64,000 nt of DNA. Origin: CALRWV02 sp943371965. GTDB lineage: Bacteria; Bacteroidota; JABWAT01. The position numbers and the translations under genes are program-made. This document shows, one piece after another, positions 15,999-24,073 of the stretch. The notes below the pieces were generated by a model. The model was not told where the DNA came from. It did no database searches and saw only the letters and a program-made list of their open reading frames with translations. The stretch's first letter is position 1. Every line of letters begins with the position of its first letter. The stretch spans positions 372,001 through 436,000 of the forward strand of contig CALRWV020000002.1 of the NCBI GenBank assembly GCA_943371965.1, read 5' to 3'.

Positions 15999-16433
15999 AT
16001 GAACTGGATTTTACTGGCACTTTTAACTGCATTTTGTTTCGGTCTTTATAATTTTTTTATAAAAGTTGCATCCGGGAATATTAATCAGATACTTGGGGCA
16101 GTTATTCTCCAAATTGTTGCTGCTCTGGTTGGCGGATTGCTTTTATTATACCTTAAACTTTCCAACCAGGTTTTGGATGTAACTTCAAAGGGTATTTATT
16201 ATTCAGTAATGGCTGGAATAGCAGTTGGATTGGCTGAAATCTTAACTTTTATCGTCTTCTCAAGAAATGTTCCTGCTTCAGTTGGAACGCCAATCATAAT
16301 TGGTGGATCAATTCTTATTACAGCACTTCTTGGAATTTTCTTTCTGAAGGAATCTTTGTCTCTGCTCCAATATGTTGCCATCTTTATGATTATTGCAGGA
16401 GTTGGGATTCTTTCAATGGGTGTAAAACATTGA
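15999..16433 (+). CDS. half-size EamA/DMT-type membrane protein
   Basis: This 144-residue protein has five hydrophobic segments and one EamA domain: LLALLTAFCFGLYNFFIKVAS at the start, and the conserved GTPIIIGGSILITALLGIFFLKESLSLLQYVAIFMIIAGVGIL block at the end (split here by the helix break). Full EamA transporters have two such domains; single-domain members work as homo- or hetero-oligomers, as in small multidrug-resistance proteins. ATG 15999 was chosen over the in-frame TTG at 15990. Substrate unknown. It lies 40 bases upstream of the nucleotidyltransferase gene. Confidence 0.78.
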   Translation: MNWILLALLTAFCFGLYNFFIKVASGNINQILGAVILQIVAALVGGLLLLYLKLSNQVLDVTSKGIYYSVMAGIAVGLAEILTFIVFSRNVPASVGTPIIIGGSILITALLGIFFLKESLSLLQYVAIFMIIAGVGILSMGVKH

Positions 16434-16473
16434 TTACTTTGATGATTTTGAGGAAATCGGTTATCTTTATTTG

Positions 16474-16971
16474 ATGCAAAACCATATAACTGAAATTATA
16501 AACTCACTCAATGAAGAAAAAGTTGACTTCATAATTGGTGGGGGTGTTGCAGTTATTTTGCAGGGAGCAGAAAGAATGACTGTCGATCTGGATATTTCAA
16601 TTGAAAGATCTGATTCGAATTTGAATAATTTTTTGTCTGTAATTGAAAAGTTGAATTTAAAACCAAGGGCTCCAGTACCATCTGAAGTTCTGAAAAATAA
16701 GAACTCATTGAGGTTAATGGTTGAAGAAAAAAATGCATTGGTTTTTTCTTTTCTGGATTACAACAATCCGTTTAAACAAATTGACGTTTTCATAACAGAT
16801 AACATGCAATATGAAAAATTAATTGCCTTCAGTGAAGACATTTTGATAAACGGTAAAAAAACAAAAATTTTAAATAAAGAAAAACTGATCGAACTGAAAA
16901 AAAATATTGATCCGATCAGGGAAAAAGATATTTGGGATATTCGTGAGCTCACAAAAAAATCCGGAAAATAA
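16474..16971 (+). CDS. nucleotidyltransferase-like protein (AbiEii/DUF6036 type)
   Basis: This 165-residue protein has the DNA-polymerase-beta-like nucleotidyltransferase core: IIGGGVAVILQG at residues 20-31 and the metal-binding DLD at Asp38/Asp40 (MTVDLDISIE), with a further IDVF acidic position near residue 104. Members pair with small antitoxin-like partners in abortive-infection or toxin-antitoxin modules, or act on unknown substrates. The next gene starts within its last codons, encoding a 68-residue acidic protein. ATG 16474 was chosen over an adjacent TTG; the leader also has a TATCTTTA box almost touching the start. Family level is moderate. Confidence 0.7.
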   Translation: MQNHITEIINSLNEEKVDFIIGGGVAVILQGAERMTVDLDISIERSDSNLNNFLSVIEKLNLKPRAPVPSEVLKNKNSLRLMVEEKNALVFSFLDYNNPFKQIDVFITDNMQYEKLIAFSEDILINGKKTKILNKEKLIELKKNIDPIREKDIWDIRELTKKSGK

Positions 16972-17149
16972 AACAGAATTTGAACTTGATCTTTCGAAAC
17001 TGAAACCGGAAGATTTTGACGGTCACACTGATTTTGACAAGTTAACACCGGATCAGAAACTGGAATGGTTATCTGCTGCGGTTCAGTTTTATTACGAATA
17101 CGGCAAATGGGGAAAAGAATCACGTTTTTATATTGAAAAGAAAGACTGA
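16943..17149 (+). CDS. small acidic protein overlapping the nucleotidyltransferase gene
   Basis: The likely start is GTG 16943, inside the upstream gene, giving 68 residues. The sequence is acidic and has the block FDKLTPDQKLEWLSAAVQFYYEYG, similar in style to small proteins encoded next to nucleotidyltransferase toxins (LTPxxRLxWL). An ATA/ATG further upstream extends the frame without added character. Its stop lies one base before aroQ. I infer an accessory or antitoxin partner of the preceding protein, from overlap and size rather than homology. Confidence 0.6.
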   Translation: MSSQKNPENKTEFELDLSKLKPEDFDGHTDFDKLTPDQKLEWLSAAVQFYYEYGKWGKESRFYIEKKD

Positions 17150-17150
17150 A

Positions 17151-17576
17151 ATGTCCAAACAAATTTTTGTTGTCAACGGACCAAACTTAAATCTTCTCGG
17201 AACACGCGAACCGGATATTTATGGTTCAGAAACATTGGCTGATATTGAAAAATCGCTTTCTGATTCGTTCAAATCAGTTCAGTTTACTTTTTTTCAGTCA
17301 AACAAAGAAGGTGAACTGATTGATTTTCTTCATCTCGCAAAAAAACAGAAAGCAGATGGAATTATTATCAATGCCGGTGGTTACACCCACACGTCAGTGG
17401 CTATCCGTGATGCCATTTCTGCAATTTCAATTCCAACCATCGAAGTTCATCTAAGCAATGTGTTTGCCCGTGAAGACTTCCGTCATCATTCTTTTATTTC
17501 AGCCGTATGTAAAGGCATCATTTCAGGTTTCGGTTCAAAATCATATCATTTGGCGGTTCAATCATTGTTATATTAG
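17151..17576 (+). CDS. aroQ: type II 3-dehydroquinate dehydratase
   Basis: This 141-residue type II dehydroquinase catalyses the third step of the shikimate pathway (3-dehydroquinate to 3-dehydroshikimate). The N-terminal VVNGPNLNLLGTREPDIYG includes the lid Arg19 and catalytic Tyr24. The IINAGGYTHTSVAIRDA loop and EVHLSN with the catalytic His near residue 102 are present, as is the FRHHSF tail. ATG 17151 gives the family length; an upstream in-frame start at 17133 overlaps the previous gene. The enzyme is normally a dodecamer in the cytoplasm. Confidence 0.95.
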   Translation: MSKQIFVVNGPNLNLLGTREPDIYGSETLADIEKSLSDSFKSVQFTFFQSNKEGELIDFLHLAKKQKADGIIINAGGYTHTSVAIRDAISAISIPTIEVHLSNVFAREDFRHHSFISAVCKGIISGFGSKSYHLAVQSLLY

Positions 17577-17634
17577 CTTTTCCCTCCTCTTTCTTCCTCC
17601 AACCCAATACCCATAACCTAAAACCTTTAATTTC

Positions 17635-19134
17635 ATGTCAACTTCAGCTGTAAAACGCTTGGGAAAAGAAACTGCCATTTATGGTTTGAGCACCATTTTT
17701 GCGCGTGTTTTGAATTTTCTTCTGACACCGTTTTACACCGCAGTTTTTACCCCCGGTGATTTCGGGATTTATTCCATTTTCTTTTCACTAATTGCTTTTT
17801 TGAACATCATTTTCGCTTTCAGTTTGCCTCAGGCTTATCTGAGATTTGCATCAGATTATGAAGGAAATGAACGCCGTATTTTATTTTCTACCCTTCAATT
17901 TGTTCTGATCTGCATTACCATTGTATTTGGACTTTCCATTTATGGATTCCGGACAGAATTGCTTTCTTCTTTCAATCTGACAGATAAATTGACAACCTAT
18001 GTTTTTTGGATGGTTGCCATTTTAGTTCTGGATGTTTGGAGTTTGATTCCATTTTCACATCTCCGTCTTGAAAATAAAAGCCTTCTCTTTTCTTCCATCA
18101 AACTTGTAAATATCGTTGTCAATATTGCCATGAATTACTGGTTTCTGGTAATTGTTAAAACCGGTTTAATCGGAGTTTTTTATGCAAACGCCATTGCTTC
18201 CGGTATCTCATTGATTATCGTTTTGGTTTTTACTGCAAAATCATTTTCGCCCAAATTAAATCTCAACTGGAATTTTTTGAAACCACTTTTGCTGTTCGCA
18301 ATTCCACTTATTCCTGGTGGAATTGGAACGATGTTCAATGAAGTTGCAGACCGTCTGTTTATCCAGCACTTGTCACCTGAAACGATTTCCGGAATTTATT
18401 CTTCGTCCCAATTTACTGCTCAGGATTTAACTGGAATTTATTCAGCGTGTTACAAACTCGGCATTTTCATGATGCTGGTCGTTCAAATGTTTTCTATGGC
18501 TTGGCAACCTTTTTATCTGGCGGAATCAAAAAAGGAAAATGCACCGCAAACGCTTGGTAAAATTTTCGAACTCTATTTCGCAGGATTGCTTTTTTTCGGA
18601 TTACTGTTGGCTCTTTTCATGGATAATCTGGTTTCAGTTTCATTTTTCGGATTCCATTTAATCGACAAAGCTTATTGGATGGGATTGACGATTGTACCGA
18701 TTATTATTCTGGCATATATTTTCAGCGGAATTCACAATTTTTTTTACATCGGCATGATATTAAAGAAAAAATCAAAAGATCTGCTTTCCATCAATCTTAT
18801 TGGTGTTTTTGTTACATTTGTCGGTAATTTGATTTTGCTTCCCATAATCGGCATCATGGGTTCAGCGCTTACAACCATGCTCTGTTATCTGGTCATGTGT
18901 GTCTTTCAAATCAGAAAAAGCCAGTCATTTTATCCCTTAACCATTAACTGGAAACGAATTTCGCTGTTTGCCGTCTTAAGTATTCCAGCGTGGATTTTAA
19001 CCGTCTGGCAACAGCAAAACCCGTTTATGTCGGTACCTGAAAAGTTTATTTTGGTAATTCTGTTCGCACTTTCACTTTTTTTATTTAAAATTGTATCCAA
19101 AGACCAAATTATGCTGTTTGCCAAAAGATTTTAA
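17635..19134 (+). CDS. polysaccharide flippase (Wzx/MOP superfamily)
   Basis: This 499-residue protein has 12-14 predicted membrane helices. The N-terminal block KRLGKETAIYGLSTIFARVLNFLLTPFYT and the FGIYSIFFSLIAFLNIIFAFSLPQAYLRF segment are characteristic of Wzx-like oligosaccharide flippases (polysacc_synt family). It should move undecaprenyl-linked sugar repeats across the inner membrane. It stands apart from the sugar cluster at 31-38.5 kb but could serve the same surface polymer. The short leader lacks a strong ribosome site. The last residues are KRF before TAA, with no terminator hairpin. Confidence 0.85.
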   Translation: MSTSAVKRLGKETAIYGLSTIFARVLNFLLTPFYTAVFTPGDFGIYSIFFSLIAFLNIIFAFSLPQAYLRFASDYEGNERRILFSTLQFVLICITIVFGLSIYGFRTELLSSFNLTDKLTTYVFWMVAILVLDVWSLIPFSHLRLENKSLLFSSIKLVNIVVNIAMNYWFLVIVKTGLIGVFYANAIASGISLIIVLVFTAKSFSPKLNLNWNFLKPLLLFAIPLIPGGIGTMFNEVADRLFIQHLSPETISGIYSSSQFTAQDLTGIYSACYKLGIFMMLVVQMFSMAWQPFYLAESKKENAPQTLGKIFELYFAGLLFFGLLLALFMDNLVSVSFFGFHLIDKAYWMGLTIVPIIILAYIFSGIHNFFYIGMILKKKSKDLLSINLIGVFVTFVGNLILLPIIGIMGSALTTMLCYLVMCVFQIRKSQSFYPLTINWKRISLFAVLSIPAWILTVWQQQNPFMSVPEKFILVILFALSLFLFKIVSKDQIMLFAKRF

Positions 19135-19204
19135 TCAAAAAAATAAAGCTCTCTGGGCATTATTCTGATTGTTCAACGTATTTTAAAAACGAAAGAAAAA
19201 TGAC

Positions 19205-20227
19205 ATGGAAGAAATAAAGAACAAACCGGTTGCCTGTGCATTGCCGATTCAATATGATCCTGAAAAACCGATGCAGGTTGGTGGTCAGGCTGTTATGGAA
19301 GGTGTAATGATGAGAGCACCCGGTGCAGTAGCTACTGCAGTCAGAAAGCCGAATGGCGAAATTGTGGTAAAACGTGAAGAATACAAATCGGTCATTGAAA
19401 AATACAAATGGCTGAATGTTCCTGTTTTGCGTGGTGCTGTTGGTTTGACTGATATGATGGCACTTGGGATCAGAACATTGAACTGGTCGGCTGAAGTTGC
19501 AATGGAAGATGAAAAGAAAGACGGCGAAGTGAAAAAGGAAACCTCCAAACTTTCACTTTATTTCACCTTGTTTGTTTCACTGGTGCTGGGTATTGGAATC
19601 TTTTTCGGACTACCAATTTTATTGACTTCCTATCTGTTTGATGTGGATAAAACTGCGTTGAGTTTTAATTTGTTTTCAGGTGGAATCAGAGTCACACTGT
19701 TTATGATTTACTTGTTGGCAATTTCAAGGTTGCCTGATATTTTCAGATTGTTTCAATATCACGGTGCGGAACATAAATCCATTTATGCATTTGAAGAAGA
19801 ACAGTCAGTTGCTTTGGATAGAGCCAGAACTTACACCACACTTCACCCAAGATGCGGAACTTCATTTTTGCTGATTGTAATGGTTGTTTCCATCATTTCC
19901 TTCGCCATCATTGATTCGGTTCTGCTTCAGATTATTTCTGATTTGAATGTTTTCAAAAGACTGCTGATTCATCTTCCTTTCATTCCGATTGTTGGCGGAT
20001 TGAGTTATGAAGTTGTTAAGTTTTCTGCAAAACACACCGATTCTTTTTGGGGAAAAATTCTGGTTGCTCCAGGCTTATGGATGCAGAAAATTACAACCAA
20101 AGAACCGGATGATTCCCAATTGGAAGTTGCTTTGGTGGCACTGAAAAGTGCGTTGGGTTTAAACCCTGAAACCATCGAACTCTATGAAGAAAAATCATAC
20201 ACCAAAACTTTTTCAAAAGCAGCTTGA
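19205..20227 (+). CDS. DUF1385 membrane protein (YqhQ-like)
   Basis: This 340-residue protein has the DUF1385 signature MQVGGQAVMEGVMMRAPG (residues 20-38), QYHGAEHKSIYAFEE near 190 and the LHPRCGTSFLLIVM block near 220, with four membrane helices between. The conserved His and Glu residues look metal-binding, but the biochemical role of the family is not established. It lies 117 bases upstream of prfA, a pairing common in several phyla. The leader contains AAAGAAA near the start. Confidence 0.88.
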   Translation: MEEIKNKPVACALPIQYDPEKPMQVGGQAVMEGVMMRAPGAVATAVRKPNGEIVVKREEYKSVIEKYKWLNVPVLRGAVGLTDMMALGIRTLNWSAEVAMEDEKKDGEVKKETSKLSLYFTLFVSLVLGIGIFFGLPILLTSYLFDVDKTALSFNLFSGGIRVTLFMIYLLAISRLPDIFRLFQYHGAEHKSIYAFEEEQSVALDRARTYTTLHPRCGTSFLLIVMVVSIISFAIIDSVLLQIISDLNVFKRLLIHLPFIPIVGGLSYEVVKFSAKHTDSFWGKILVAPGLWMQKITTKEPDDSQLEVALVALKSALGLNPETIELYEEKSYTKTFSKAA

Positions 20228-20344
20228 AAAGAATGAGTTCAGTCAAAGGCTGATGCACCTCAGGAGCAAACGGTTAATGTTTGGTAGACAATTACTTTTT
20301 ACATTAATCATTACTCATTAATAATTACACATTAATTAAAACCT

Positions 20345-21421
20345 ATGTTTTCAAAACTTGAAGATCTGGAACACAAAAAAGCGAAGATCGAAGAAATGCT
20401 TTCGAACCCGGAAGTGATTTCTGATCAGCAGAAATTCCAGAAACTTAACCGCGAACTCCAGGAAATTACTCCTGTTGTTGAACTCTTCCTGAAATATCAG
20501 AAAGTAAAATCTGATTATGACGGAAATCTGGATATCATCAAAAATGAAAAAGACCGTGATTTCCGCGAAATGGCAGAAGCTGAAATTCAACCGTTGAAAA
20601 CACAACTCGAATCACTGGAAAATGAATTGAAATTCGCACTCATTCCACGCGATCCTGATGACAGCAAAAACGTAATTCTTGAAATACGCGCGGGAACCGG
20701 TGGTGATGAAGCCAGTTTGTTTGCAGCGGATTTGTGGCGGATGTACACCCGTTACGCCGAGAAAAAAGGCTGGAAAGTTGAGACTCTTGACAGCAATTAC
20801 ACTGGACTTGATGGGTTGAAAGAAGTTTCGCTGAACATTCAGGGTCTTGATGTTTTTGGCAAATTGAAATTTGAATCCGGCGTTCACCGCGTTCAGCGAG
20901 TTCCAAAAACCGAGGCTAGTGGACGGATTCACACTTCGGCCGCAACTGTTGCTGTTTTGCCGGAAGTAGAAGAGTTCGAAATCGAAATCAGAAAAGATGA
21001 TCTGAAAGTTGATACCTTCAGAAGCGGTGGAAAAGGCGGACAAAACGTAAATAAAGTTGAAACTGCAGTAAGAATTACGCACATTCCTTCCGGAATTGTT
21101 GTTGCCTGTCAGGAAGAACGTTCTCAGTTGAACAACAAAGACCGCGCAATGAAAATGCTGAGGGCAAAGCTGTACGACCAAAAAGCAGAATCATTGAGAG
21201 CTGAACGTGAAAGTATGCGGAAATCTCAGGTTTCTACCGGCGACAGAAGCGCAAAAATCCGAACCTACAATTTTCCACAGGGAAGAATTACTGACCACAG
21301 GATCGGTCTGACACTTTATCAGCTTCAGGATTTTATCGATGGCGATATGGATGAAATGCTTGATGCGCTGAAAAGAGCTGAACGAACTGAAAAATTGAAC
21401 CAGGAACTGGCATCCGTATAA
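20345..21421 (+). CDS. prfA: peptide chain release factor 1
   Basis: This 358-residue class I release factor carries the GGQ peptidyl-hydrolysis motif in RSGGKGGQNVNKVE (near residue 230) and the RF1-type codon-recognition stretch RVPKTEASGRIHTSAATVAVLPE, where the PxT tripeptide reads UAA and UAG. RF2 would have SPF there. Its stop and the next start share a base (TAATG), so the AAA-TPR gene is probably translationally coupled. The methyltransferase gene prmC, often found just after prfA, is not here. Confidence 0.96.
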   Translation: MFSKLEDLEHKKAKIEEMLSNPEVISDQQKFQKLNRELQEITPVVELFLKYQKVKSDYDGNLDIIKNEKDRDFREMAEAEIQPLKTQLESLENELKFALIPRDPDDSKNVILEIRAGTGGDEASLFAADLWRMYTRYAEKKGWKVETLDSNYTGLDGLKEVSLNIQGLDVFGKLKFESGVHRVQRVPKTEASGRIHTSAATVAVLPEVEEFEIEIRKDDLKVDTFRSGGKGGQNVNKVETAVRITHIPSGIVVACQEERSQLNNKDRAMKMLRAKLYDQKAESLRAERESMRKSQVSTGDRSAKIRTYNFPQGRITDHRIGLTLYQLQDFIDGDMDEMLDALKRAERTEKLNQELASV

Positions 21422-23904
21422 TGACTACTTCATTTTCAAAAAAAGCGGAGTCTTCTTTTTTTCCGCAAAAGAATAAAATTGTTCACCGCAAACAGGAACT
21501 TGAACTGCTGAAAAGCAAATTCAATTCTGCTTCCGAACATAAGGGAAGTATTTTATTTTTTGAAGGTCAGGCAGGAATCGGCAAAACAAAAACCATCAAT
21601 TATTTTATCGAAAATCTTCCCGTTTCTGAAACTGTCATTCTTGTTGGAGGTGCCCAGCATCTTCACACACCTCCACCATATCATGCCATCAAAAAAGCAA
21701 TTACGCGGTTCATGCTTCAGGATGCTGAAAATTTCTATGACGCGCTTAAAAAATTGGATGAAACCCATATCCTGCAGTTTCTTCAGTTTATCCCTGAACT
21801 GAATATTGAACGGCTTCCAGAATTCAGCTTTCTGAAACCCTCAAAACAGTTCGAATCTGCCCTTTTTGAAGCCATTTTACATTTTTTCTCGCATCTTTCA
21901 GAAAGAAAAACACTGGTTCTCTGTCTTGAAGATTTTCAGGATGCAGATTTTGGAACGTGGCAGTTCCTGAAATTTCTGAACTTCAATCTTGACCGGAAGA
22001 ACATTCTTGTCATCATCAATATCCGTGAATTTGATTTTGAAAACGAATCACATTCCGATTCGCTAAAATCAGTTTTCTTCGAACTTAAAAATTCGCCGCT
22101 GGTTTATTTTCACAAATTCAAACCGTTTGATCTTCAGGAAACTTCGGACTACTGTTCAGAATTTAAATTTTTCAAACGGCTTCCTCCAAAGGGAATAGAA
22201 TTCATTTTCAATCTGACAAAAGGGAATCCGCTTTACATTGTTGAGATTGCAAAATATCTTATTTCTTCACCCCGTCTCATTGAAAAAATTGAACAGGGAA
22301 CACTTGCGCTTGAGGGTTTTGATATTCCGCCAACCATTCAGGATGTTGTTCTTGCAGAATTGAAACATCTTTCCGCGGAAGAGCGCGATTTTGCCCGTTT
22401 TCTTTCAGTTCTCGGTTTCGAAATTTCCGTTGAAGTTATTAGAACTGTTACCAGCCAGTCATCCGAACAGCTTCATACTTTGCTTGATAAACTGAAAGCC
22501 AGGAATGTGATTGTTGATTCGAATTCTGAAGGCGCATCACATAAAATCCAGTTCTCTCATCCGATGATCAGAACCGTGATCTACAATGAAATGCAAACAA
22601 AAAAACGCCGCGGATTTCATCTTCAGATTGCCGAACAGATGGAAAAATACATTGATTATTCCGTGGATCTTGTTCTTCTTGCCGACCACTTTTTTCTTGC
22701 CGGAGATTGGACCAAATCGTACAAGTATGCCATCGCCTGTGCACTTCAGGCGAAACAGGTTTATGCGTACGACACTGCCTACCAGTTTTTTTCCCGTGCC
22801 CGTGAAATTGCAAAATTCACAAGCAATACCGATGCCTTTGCCGAGATGGTTCAAAAGGAAGGTGAAATGCTTGAATCTTTGGGAAGATATTCCGAAGCCT
22901 ATAAACGGCTTTCGCAATCTGCAAAAATCATGGAGAAAAAAGCAGATCATTTTGGTGTAGCAAACAACTTTCTTCTGATGGCAAAAATCCACCACGTTCA
23001 GGGTGAATTTCAGGATTCTCTGAAACTACTGAAAAAAGCCAAGTCCCTGATTTCTGATAACGTTGCTCTTTTCGGTTTGATTTTAGGCGAAGAATGCTGG
23101 ATTTACCGGATCCTGGGTGACTATCAGCAAAGTATGGACAGCGGAAACAAAGCACTTGAGATTTTGGGAAAATCTGCCCCAAAACGCGAAACCGGTTTGG
23201 TTTACAACAATCTTGCTGAAATTTATTACCGCATGGGCGATTATAAAACTGCAGAGACCTATTTCATTAAACGTCTTGAAATTTCAAAACTGATTGGTGA
23301 TAAACCTTCAGAAGCCATGTCGCTGAATAATCTGGGAGAACTTAAACTTGCGTTCGGAAAAGTGAATGAAAGCAGGGAACAAATTGAAAAAGCGGTTCTG
23401 ATGGCAAGGGAAATCAGCACACCGGAAACACTTGCACGGGTTCTTTCCACCTGCGCTGTTTATCATTACGAAGTTAAGGATATTGAACTTTCACAGACAA
23501 CTCTTGATGAAGTTTTCAGCATTTCCGATTTAAGCAACTATCAGTATATCAGACCACAATTATATATTTTAAGAAGCAGACTTTATTTGGCAGAGATCGA
23601 TTTTGAAAATGCCTTGAAACATGCAAAATCTGCTTTGAACCTCTCTGCAAAAAGTAAATCCATTGAATTTCAAGGTCTTTCTTATCAGGCACTGGGTGAT
23701 ATTTATTTAGCCAAATCTGATCTTGAATCAGCAACACTGAATTACAAACAGAGTGTGGCAATTCTTGAAAAGATCAACTTGCTTCAGCTTCTGAAGTCTC
23801 AAAACAAATTGGCTCATTGTTACCAGCAATCGAATCAAACAGAAAATTACAAAACACTTCAAATCGCAATTGAACAAGTCAGCGAAAAACTGAAAACGGC
23901 GTAA
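21421..23904 (+). CDS. AAA (AAA_16-type) ATPase with tetratricopeptide repeats
   Basis: This 827-residue protein has an ATPase at about residues 18-330: Walker A GQAGIGKT at 49-56, Walker B LVLCLEDFQDAD, and an SDYCSEFKFF/KGNPLYIVEIA sensor region like the AAA_16 modules of adenylate cyclases and LuxR/SARP regulators. Residues about 430-820 are TPR repeats (GLVYNNLAEIYYRMGDYKTAE, AMSLNNLGELKLAFGKVNES, GLSYQALGDIYLAKSDLESA). No DNA-binding, cyclase or kinase domain is attached, unlike most relatives. It begins on the last base of the prfA stop (TAATG). A signalling scaffold is likely; its partner is unknown. Confidence 0.8.
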   Translation: MTTSFSKKAESSFFPQKNKIVHRKQELELLKSKFNSASEHKGSILFFEGQAGIGKTKTINYFIENLPVSETVILVGGAQHLHTPPPYHAIKKAITRFMLQDAENFYDALKKLDETHILQFLQFIPELNIERLPEFSFLKPSKQFESALFEAILHFFSHLSERKTLVLCLEDFQDADFGTWQFLKFLNFNLDRKNILVIINIREFDFENESHSDSLKSVFFELKNSPLVYFHKFKPFDLQETSDYCSEFKFFKRLPPKGIEFIFNLTKGNPLYIVEIAKYLISSPRLIEKIEQGTLALEGFDIPPTIQDVVLAELKHLSAEERDFARFLSVLGFEISVEVIRTVTSQSSEQLHTLLDKLKARNVIVDSNSEGASHKIQFSHPMIRTVIYNEMQTKKRRGFHLQIAEQMEKYIDYSVDLVLLADHFFLAGDWTKSYKYAIACALQAKQVYAYDTAYQFFSRAREIAKFTSNTDAFAEMVQKEGEMLESLGRYSEAYKRLSQSAKIMEKKADHFGVANNFLLMAKIHHVQGEFQDSLKLLKKAKSLISDNVALFGLILGEECWIYRILGDYQQSMDSGNKALEILGKSAPKRETGLVYNNLAEIYYRMGDYKTAETYFIKRLEISKLIGDKPSEAMSLNNLGELKLAFGKVNESREQIEKAVLMAREISTPETLARVLSTCAVYHYEVKDIELSQTTLDEVFSISDLSNYQYIRPQLYILRSRLYLAEIDFENALKHAKSALNLSAKSKSIEFQGLSYQALGDIYLAKSDLESATLNYKQSVAILEKINLLQLLKSQNKLAHCYQQSNQTENYKTLQIAIEQVSEKLKTA

Positions 23905-23943
23905 ATCGGAAAACATATAACCAGAGACTGAAGACCGGAAAAT

Positions 23944-24045
23944 AATACGCACACAGATTACACTGATTTGATTGATTTACACAGCTTTTATAATTTATTA
24001 AACAGTGTAAATCTTTTTCATCCTGTGGAAATCAGTGTGCGTATT
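23944..24045. repeat. nested palindromic intergenic element upstream of hutH
   Basis: Outer arms AATACGCACAC...TGATTT (23944-23969) and AAATCAGTGTGCGTATT (24029-24045) are inverted. The left arm carries nine extra bases (AGATTACAC). An inner inverted pair GATTTACAC/GTGTAAATC lies at 23974-23982 and 24005-24013. It fills most of the space before hutH and ends 28 bases before its ATG. Confidence 0.6.
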
Positions 24046-24073
24046 TAAATTTCAAAACCATAAAGATAAAACC

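Noticed and set aside
20612..21181. 189-codon minus-strand open frame
   Set aside because: It lies antisense inside prfA, with no ribosome site or recognisable domain.
22537..22995. 152-codon minus-strand open frame
   Set aside because: It is antisense to the AAA-TPR gene and looks like a frame shadow.
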